Assembly (NCBI GenBank): GCA_023433205.1
Contig: JAEZDS010000199.1
Coordinates: 1 to 44,875, forward strand
DNA: 44,875 bases
Source of the DNA: Bacteroidota bacterium
GTDB taxonomy: Bacteria > Bacteroidota > Bacteroidia > B-17B0 > Aurantibacillaceae
Reading direction: 5' to 3'
Below the pieces are notes generated by a model. The model ran no database searches and was not told the DNA's origin. It saw nothing but the letters and a program-made list of their open reading frames with translations. Position 1 is the first letter of the stretch, and each line of letters begins with the position of its first letter. A program made the translations under genes and the position numbers. Shown piece by piece: positions 40,439 to 44,875 of the stretch.

Positions 40439-41020
40439 ATGCCTAAGGTTAAACAATTTAATAAGGAAAAGGTGCTGACAGCCGCTGCAGAGATTTTCAG
40501 GCAGAAGGGATACAATGGCACTTCAATTGACGAGATCCTGAAAGCTACCGGTTTAAGTCGTAGCAGCCTTTATGATTCTTTCAAGGACAAACACAGCCTG
40601 TACCTTGAATCGCTTGAATTCTACAAAAAACGAGAGCAGGAATCCTATGAAACTTTGGCTCAGAAAAAATTGAATGGACTAGAAAAGGTAGAGTGGCTCT
40701 TTAAAGAGGTAGTTAACCACCTTACCAACAATCCTGGCGACAATGGCTGCCTGATGGTAAATGCCGCTGCGGAAATGAGCAAACACTGCGAGAAGACCTC
40801 TCAGGTGATCTGTAACAACAAAGAAAGCGTTCAGGAGATCTTTTCCACCTGGCTGGAGGAGGCACAGAATTCAAATGACATTAAACTTTCCAAACCTCCC
40901 AAAACTTACAGTCCGTTTTTATTTAATGCACTTTGCGGTTTAAAGGTGATGAGTCAGAGCGGTGCATCAAAAAACGAACTCAACAATGTGGTAAAAGTGA
41001 CACTCGACGCTTTGGTTTGA
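40439..41020 (+). CDS. TetR/AcrR-family transcriptional regulator
   Basis: The 193-residue protein starts at ATG 40439; upstream in-frame codons to 40322 belong to the GLPGLI gene and the promoter region. The HTH is clear: VLTAAAEIFRQKGYNGTSIDEILKATGLSRSSLYDSFKDKHSLY. The C-terminal part (NPGDNGCLMVNAAAEMSKH) matches the TetR subgroup with a TetR_C_16/AcrR-type ligand domain. The promoter carries a 6-8-6 palindrome likely bound by this protein. Its stop shares a base with the TatD start (TGATG), so both are co-transcribed. Confidence 0.92.
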   Translation: MPKVKQFNKEKVLTAAAEIFRQKGYNGTSIDEILKATGLSRSSLYDSFKDKHSLYLESLEFYKKREQESYETLAQKKLNGLEKVEWLFKEVVNHLTNNPGDNGCLMVNAAAEMSKHCEKTSQVICNNKESVQEIFSTWLEEAQNSNDIKLSKPPKTYSPFLFNALCGLKVMSQSGASKNELNNVVKVTLDALV

Positions 41021-41787
41021 TGTTTATAGATACTCACACGCATCTATATGCCGATGCCTTCGACGCCGACCGAAAAGTACTGATCAGCAAAGCTATTAAC
41101 GCGGGGGTTCAGCGATTTTATCTGCCCAACATTGATCCTTCTTCAGTTGATCCGATGATGGCGCTTGTTAAGGAATTTCCTGAGCACTGTTTTGCCATGA
41201 TGGGGCTTCATCCCTGCCATGTGGAAGACGACTATCAGCATGTTCTGGATGAAGTGGAAAAGCAGCTTGAAACCGGCAGATACGTTGGTGTTGGCGAAGC
41301 AGGCATTGATCTTTATTGGGACAAGACCAGGCTGGAGGAGCAGAAAACAGCATTTTTGAGACAGGTGCAGATGGCCATCAGGTTTGATCTCCCGCTAATA
41401 ATACATACCCGCGAATCATTCGATATAACCTTTCAACTGCTGAATGCATTGGAAAAACGACCTCGTGGTATTTTTCACTGTTTTACCGGCACAATTGAAC
41501 AGGCACAGCAGGTGCTGCAACTGGGTTCATTTAAGTTGGGTATCGGAGGGGTGCTTACGTTCAAAAACTCCGGGCTGGATAAGGTTGTGCAGGCCATTGA
41601 CCTGAAACATCTTGTGCTTGAAACCGATGCTCCGTATCTGGCGCCGGTGCCTTTCAGGGGCAAGCGAAATGAGCCTGGCTACATCCTGGAGGTGGCCAGG
41701 CACCTGGCAGCCATCAAAAACCTGAGTCTGCACCAGGTGGAGGAGGCAACTACCACCAGCGCCAGAGAGGTTTTCAGGGATTTCTAA
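41020..41787 (+). CDS. TatD-family metal-dependent hydrolase
   Basis: The 255-residue protein starts at ATG 41020, overlapping the TetR stop. TIM-barrel metal ligands are all present: HTH in DTHTHLY, Glu in GVGEAGIDLYWD, His in LIIHTRES, His in IFHCFTG and Asp in ETDAPYL. TatD proteins are 3'-5' DNA exonucleases or related phosphodiesterases in DNA repair and fragmentation. Bacteroidota have several paralogues, so no gene number is given. Co-transcription with a TetR regulator is unusual for this gene. Confidence 0.93.
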   Translation: MFIDTHTHLYADAFDADRKVLISKAINAGVQRFYLPNIDPSSVDPMMALVKEFPEHCFAMMGLHPCHVEDDYQHVLDEVEKQLETGRYVGVGEAGIDLYWDKTRLEEQKTAFLRQVQMAIRFDLPLIIHTRESFDITFQLLNALEKRPRGIFHCFTGTIEQAQQVLQLGSFKLGIGGVLTFKNSGLDKVVQAIDLKHLVLETDAPYLAPVPFRGKRNEPGYILEVARHLAAIKNLSLHQVEEATTTSAREVFRDF

Positions 41788-41824
41788 ATTCCGCCGGCCG
41801 GAGCGCCCATTTTTTCAAAAAAGT

Positions 41825-41855
41825 TTTGTGTAAAAGAAAAAACTTCATACATTTG
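41825..41855 (+). promoter_or_regulatory. Promoter of the ribosomal protein operon
   Basis: TTTG (41825-41828), 19 nt, TACATTTG (41848-41855): exact consensus. Start near 41862, leaving a leader of about 33 nt before GTG 41895. Confidence 0.75.
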
Positions 41856-41894
41856 CACCCCCTAATTCAGGGAAATGATTAAAATTTAACAAAA

Positions 41895-42350
41895 GTGGAC
41901 GCATTAAGTTATAAGACCAAATTCGCCAACAAAAGCACTGCTGAAAAGGAATGGCTGCTGGTTGACGCTGAAAATGAAGTAGTAGGAAGGCTGGCATCGA
42001 AGGTTGCCATACTTCTGCGTGGCAAGCACAAACCAAGCTTTACGCCGCATGCCGATGCTGGCAGCAATGTAATTATCATTAATGCTGACAAGGTGCGTTT
42101 TACCGGCAAAAAAATGACCGATAAGGAGTACGTTCGTTACACTGGTTATCCCGGAGGACAGCGTTTTGCTACACCTGAGGAGTGGATGAACCGTAAACCA
42201 ACCGAGATCCTTACCCATGCTATCCACGGTATGCTTCCCAAGAACCGTTTAGGTCGCGTTTTAAATACCAATGTGCGTATTTACGCGGGAACAGAACATG
42301 GACACGAGGCGCAGCAGCCTAAGAAAGTTGATTTAAGCAAGATAAAATAA
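41895..42350 (+). CDS. rplM: 50S ribosomal protein L13
   Basis: L13 is an early-assembling protein of the large subunit. The 151-residue protein starts with GTG at 41895 (DALSYKTKFANKS). Family signatures are WLLVDAENEVVGRLASKVA, LRGKHKPSFTPHADAG, YPGGQ and the C-terminal HAIHGMLPKNRLGR. Start choice follows the promoter and the usual N-terminus. It is followed by rpsI after 15 bp, the conserved rplM-rpsI order. Confidence 0.97.
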   Translation: MDALSYKTKFANKSTAEKEWLLVDAENEVVGRLASKVAILLRGKHKPSFTPHADAGSNVIIINADKVRFTGKKMTDKEYVRYTGYPGGQRFATPEEWMNRKPTEILTHAIHGMLPKNRLGRVLNTNVRIYAGTEHGHEAQQPKKVDLSKIK

Positions 42351-42365
42351 GATATACCAGCATAA

Positions 42366-42752
42366 ATGGAAGTAATTAACACATCTGGTCGCAGGAAAAC
42401 TTCAGTAGCCCGCGCATACGTAACAGCAGGTTCAGGCAATATCGAAGTTAATGGTAGAGACTTCAAACAATATTTTACTACTCCAACTCTTCACTATTAT
42501 GTAACGCAGTCGCTCAACATTGCGAATGTGCGTGAGAATTTTGACGTTAAAGTTAATGTAGCTGGTGGTGGTATCACAGGGCAGGCACAGGCCATTCGCC
42601 TTGCAATTGCCAAAGCGCTGGTTGAGTCAAATCCTGAGCTTAAAAAAGATCTGCGTAATGCAGGCCTTATCACACGTGATCCACGCATGGTTGAGCGCAA
42701 GAAATTCGGACAGAAAAAAGCACGTAAGCGCTTCCAGTTCAGCAAGCGTTAA
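42366..42752 (+). CDS. rpsI: 30S ribosomal protein S9
   Basis: S9 binds the head of the small subunit; its C-terminal Arg contacts the P-site tRNA. The 128-residue protein has the signatures TSGRRKTSVARAYVTAGSG and GGITGQAQAIRLAIAKAL, and the basic C-terminal tail GQKKARKRFQFSKR with the conserved terminal Arg. It is 15 bp downstream of rplM and 37 bp upstream of rpsB, so all three are probably one transcript. Confidence 0.98.
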   Translation: MEVINTSGRRKTSVARAYVTAGSGNIEVNGRDFKQYFTTPTLHYYVTQSLNIANVRENFDVKVNVAGGGITGQAQAIRLAIAKALVESNPELKKDLRNAGLITRDPRMVERKKFGQKKARKRFQFSKR

Positions 42753-42789
42753 TATTTGAGAGCAATTAAAGAAGAGAATAAGAAAACAA

Positions 42790-43632
42790 ATGTCAGCAAG
42801 AACATCATTTAACGAATTACTCGAATCAGGCGCTCACTTTGGCCACCTGAAAAGCAAATGGAATCCGGCAATGGCGCCGTACATTTACGCCGAAAAGAAC
42901 GGGATCCACATTATTGATCTTAACAAAACAGTAGCTAAGATCGATGAGGCGGCCAATGCTTTAAAACAAATTGCCCGTTCAGGAAGAAAGGTGCTTTTTG
43001 TTGCTACAAAAAAGCAGGCTAAAGACATTGTTGCGGAAAAAGTAAAAACCGTAAATATGCCTTATGTTACTGAGCGCTGGCCTGGTGGTATGCTTACTAA
43101 TTTTGCAACTATCCGCAAATCAGTACGCAGAATGAGCCAGATCGACAAGATGTTCGCTGACGGCACTTTTACAAACGTATCAAAACGCGAGCGTCTGCAG
43201 TTCTCTCGTGAGCGTGCAAAACTTGAAACGCAGTTTGGTTCTATAGCTGACCTTACAAGACTGCCTGCCGCATTGTTTATTGTTGATATTACAAAAGAGC
43301 ACATCGCAGTATCTGAAGCGCGTCGCCTGAACATTCCAACATTCGCTATTGTTGACACAAACAGCAATCCCAATATGGTTGATTACGCTGTGCCTGCAAA
43401 CGATGATGCCTCAACCAGCATTGCATACATTATTGACCTGATGGTAGGTGCGGTGAAGGAAGGTCTGTCTGATCGAAAAATGGACAAAGAAGCCAGTGCC
43501 GAAGAAGAAGGTAAGGAAGGGTCATCGGAGGCAGATGACAATATTGAAAATGAAAGCAAAGCTCCTTCTGAAGAAGAGGAAGAAAAAAGCGGTGCAAAAA
43601 AACCACGCCGCCGGGTGATAGCAAAAAAATAA
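42790..43632 (+). CDS. rpsB: 30S ribosomal protein S2 with long C-terminal tail
   Basis: S2 bridges the head and body of the small subunit and helps S1 bind. The 280-residue protein begins with the typical FNELLESGAHFGHLKSKWNP and has LFVATKKQAKDIV, YVTERWPGGMLTNFATIRKS and FAIVDTNSNPNMVDYAVPANDDA. The canonical core ends near residue 230. The last 50 or so residues are a low-complexity acidic then basic tail (EEEGKEGSSEADD, SEEEEEKSGAKKPRRRVIAKK). A hairpin with T-run follows the stop. Confidence 0.97.
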   Translation: MSARTSFNELLESGAHFGHLKSKWNPAMAPYIYAEKNGIHIIDLNKTVAKIDEAANALKQIARSGRKVLFVATKKQAKDIVAEKVKTVNMPYVTERWPGGMLTNFATIRKSVRRMSQIDKMFADGTFTNVSKRERLQFSRERAKLETQFGSIADLTRLPAALFIVDITKEHIAVSEARRLNIPTFAIVDTNSNPNMVDYAVPANDDASTSIAYIIDLMVGAVKEGLSDRKMDKEASAEEEGKEGSSEADDNIENESKAPSEEEEEKSGAKKPRRRVIAKK

Positions 43633-43654
43633 TTTGAAATAGAATATTTAAAAG

Positions 43655-43687
43655 CGGTCATTCTGGCAACAGGTTGACCGTTTTTTT
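43655..43687 (+). terminator. Intrinsic terminator after rpsB
   Basis: CGGTCA (43655-43660) pairs with TGACCG (43675-43680), directly followed by seven T. It lies between rpsB and tsf and would end, or partly end, the L13-S9-S2 transcript. Confidence 0.7.
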
Positions 43688-43701
43688 ATAACATAGCGTG
43701 A

Positions 43702-43736
43702 TTATCAGCACGAGAGCGATGTTCAGTAGCTGATAA
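43702..43736 (+). promoter_or_regulatory. 8-bp inverted repeat in the tsf leader
   Basis: TTATCAGC (43702-43709) and GCTGATAA (43729-43736) are perfect complements separated by 19 nt, 31 nt before the tsf ATG. No T-run, so not a terminator; a hairpin in the mRNA leader or a protein site is possible. Confidence 0.45.
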
Positions 43737-43767
43737 GATTACAGAAACAAAAAAAACAGAAAGCAAA

Positions 43768-44592
43768 ATGGCAATAACAGCAGCAGAAGTGAACAAACTC
43801 CGTCAGCAAACAGGTGCTGGCATGATGGATTGTAAAAAAGCATTGGAAGAAAGCAACGGTGATTTTGAAGCCGCCGTGGATTTTCTCCGCAAAAAAGGCG
43901 CTAAGGTAGCGGCCAATCGTCAGGACCGCGACGCAAAAGAAGGCGTAGTACTGGCTAAAACAACTGATGATAAAAAATCGGCCGTGGTGATCAGTGTTAA
44001 CTGCGAGACCGACTTTGTGGCCAAGAACGCAGATTTTATTCAGTTCGCTGAATCAATTGCGCAGATAGCATTAACAAAAAAACCTGCAACTATTGAAGAG
44101 CTGAAGGCGCTTCCTTACAACAACGATGTAACTGTGGCAGATAAATTTATGGAACAGGTTGGTAAGATCGGCGAGAAGATCGACATCGGCTATTACAGCC
44201 TCATCAATGCTGATCAGGTTGCCTCCTACATTCATCCCGGTAACCGTTTGGCCGTAGCAGTTGGATTCAATAAACCGGTATCTGATGAAGTAGCCAAAAA
44301 CATCGCCATGCAGTCAGCCGCAATGGGAGCAGTTGCAATAGACAAGGATGACGTTGACCAGAACATTATTAACCGTGAGCTTGACATAGCACGTGAAACT
44401 ACCCGCGCTGAAGGGAAACCAGAAGAAATGGTTGAAAAGATCGCGCAGGGAAAACTGAATAAATTCTACAAAGAATCGACCCTGTTAAATCAGGAATACT
44501 TTATTGATAACAAGATGACTGTGCGTCAGTATCTGCAGAGCGTGGAAAAAGACCTCACAGTGAAGGAGCTGAAGCGCTACTCACTGGCATAA
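43768..44592 (+). CDS. tsf: Elongation factor Ts
   Basis: EF-Ts exchanges GDP for GTP on EF-Tu. The 274-residue protein has the N-terminal UBA-like domain with VNKLRQQTGAGMMDCKKALEESNGD, the core CETDFVAKNADF and the C-terminal EYFIDNKMTVRQYL. Length and domain order are normal for Bacteroidota. It is separated from rpsB by a terminator-like hairpin but lies in the conserved rpsB-tsf-pyrH order. A strong terminator follows. Confidence 0.98.
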   Translation: MAITAAEVNKLRQQTGAGMMDCKKALEESNGDFEAAVDFLRKKGAKVAANRQDRDAKEGVVLAKTTDDKKSAVVISVNCETDFVAKNADFIQFAESIAQIALTKKPATIEELKALPYNNDVTVADKFMEQVGKIGEKIDIGYYSLINADQVASYIHPGNRLAVAVGFNKPVSDEVAKNIAMQSAAMGAVAIDKDDVDQNIINRELDIARETTRAEGKPEEMVEKIAQGKLNKFYKESTLLNQEYFIDNKMTVRQYLQSVEKDLTVKELKRYSLA

Positions 44593-44596
44593 TTTT

Positions 44597-44628
44597 AATC
44601 CCCTCCCCAAAAGGAGGGGATTTTTTTT
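44597..44628 (+). terminator. Strong intrinsic terminator after tsf
   Basis: AATCCCCTCC (44597-44606), 6-nt loop, GGAGGGGATT (44613-44622), then a T-run to 44628. Ten perfect pairs make this the clearest terminator in the window. Confidence 0.92.
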
Positions 44629-44677
44629 AATCTGGTTCTTCCCTCTGCTAAAGATGGATTAACTGCAAGCAAGTACC

Positions 44678-44875
44678 ATGAAATACAAGAGAATATTACT
44701 GAAGTTAAGTGGAGAGGCACTTATGGGCAACAAAGGCTTTGGCATTGACCAGGATCGCCTGATGGAGTACGCGAAAGAAATAAAGACGGTTTCTGAAGCC
44801 GGCTGCCAGGTGGCGATTGTTATTGGCGGCGGCAACATTTTTCGCGGCATTCAGGCGGAAAAAGGCGGGATGGAC
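44678..44875 (+). CDS. pyrH: UMP kinase, 3' end missing
   Basis: PyrH phosphorylates UMP to UDP. The 66 residues present start at ATG 44678 with YKRILLKLSGEALMG, the typical nucleotide-binding N-terminus of bacterial UMP kinases, then AIVIGGGNIFRG, a diagnostic motif. The gene runs off the window. It follows the tsf terminator at the conserved pyrH position. No promoter with both boxes was found in the 50-bp gap. Confidence 0.95.
   Translation, partial: MKYKRILLKLSGEALMGNKGFGIDQDRLMEYAKEIKTVSEAGCQVAIVIGGGNIFRGIQAEKGGMD

Overview
The window is a chromosomal segment of a Bacteroidota bacterium (Flavobacteriales/Sphingobacteriales-like); I cannot name genus or species. The evidence is: two secreted proteins with type IX secretion (T9SS) C-terminal sorting domains, a GLPGLI-family protein, a DUF5777 beta-barrel, an OMP_b-brl_3-type outer-membrane protein, the gene order rplM-rpsI-rpsB-tsf-pyrH, no visible Shine-Dalgarno sequences, and many promoters of the Bacteroidota type (TTG-N17-23-TAnnTTTG). 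No tRNA, rRNA, CRISPR array, phage or transposase gene was seen.

Layout. 1-8.2 kb holds housekeeping genes: the 3' part of lgt, a VTT/DedA-like membrane protein, purA, cmk, a T9SS-exported protein, a DinB-family protein, dapD and nfo. 8.2-11.9 kb is a stress/fermentation cluster: a coiled-coil protein, then a tight run of UspA, hibernation factor HPF, acetyl-CoA hydrolase/transferase and D-lactate-type dehydrogenase. 12.0-17.7 kb is a TetR-led envelope export operon: outer-membrane barrel, LolD-like ATPase, two FtsX/LolE-like permeases and a LolA-like periplasmic protein. 17.7-20 kb has a frameshifted Kv-like channel, a DUF421 protein and a YihY/BrkB protein, followed by a REP-like intergenic region.

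20.3-27.7 kb is the most interesting block. An NtrC-type sigma-54 activator and a 1,199-residue hybrid histidine kinase (five PAS domains, HisKA, HATPase, receiver, HPt) are flanked on both sides by genes for secreted proteins. Each flanking transcription unit has a -24/-12-like sigma-54 promoter, and exactly 63 bp upstream of its GG lies the centre of a TTTCCA-N5-TGGAAA palindrome. A related TTCC-N7-GGAA site overlaps the -33 box of the activator's own promoter. This looks like a self-contained, autoregulated sigma-54 regulon controlling surface or secreted proteins.

28-36.6 kb is accessory: a DUF5777 barrel with a cytochrome-c-like lipoprotein, an RHH/MazF toxin-antitoxin pair followed by a 19-bp tandem repeat, a rhodanese-like protein, a frameshifted lipoprotein, an AI-2E family transporter, a GNAT acetyltransferase, an SPFH protein paired with a 56-residue RHH protein, three small lipoproteins (one Kazal-like) and a Sua5/YciO protein. 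36.7-41.8 kb has a large outer-membrane barrel preceded by two palindromes, a GLPGLI protein, a second TetR regulator with a visible operator, and a TatD hydrolase. 41.8-44.9 kb is the ribosomal/translation cluster ending in a partial pyrH.

Three places (about 1,280, 17,887 and 31,275) look like single-nucleotide deletions that break otherwise continuous reading frames; they may be assembly errors or real mutations.
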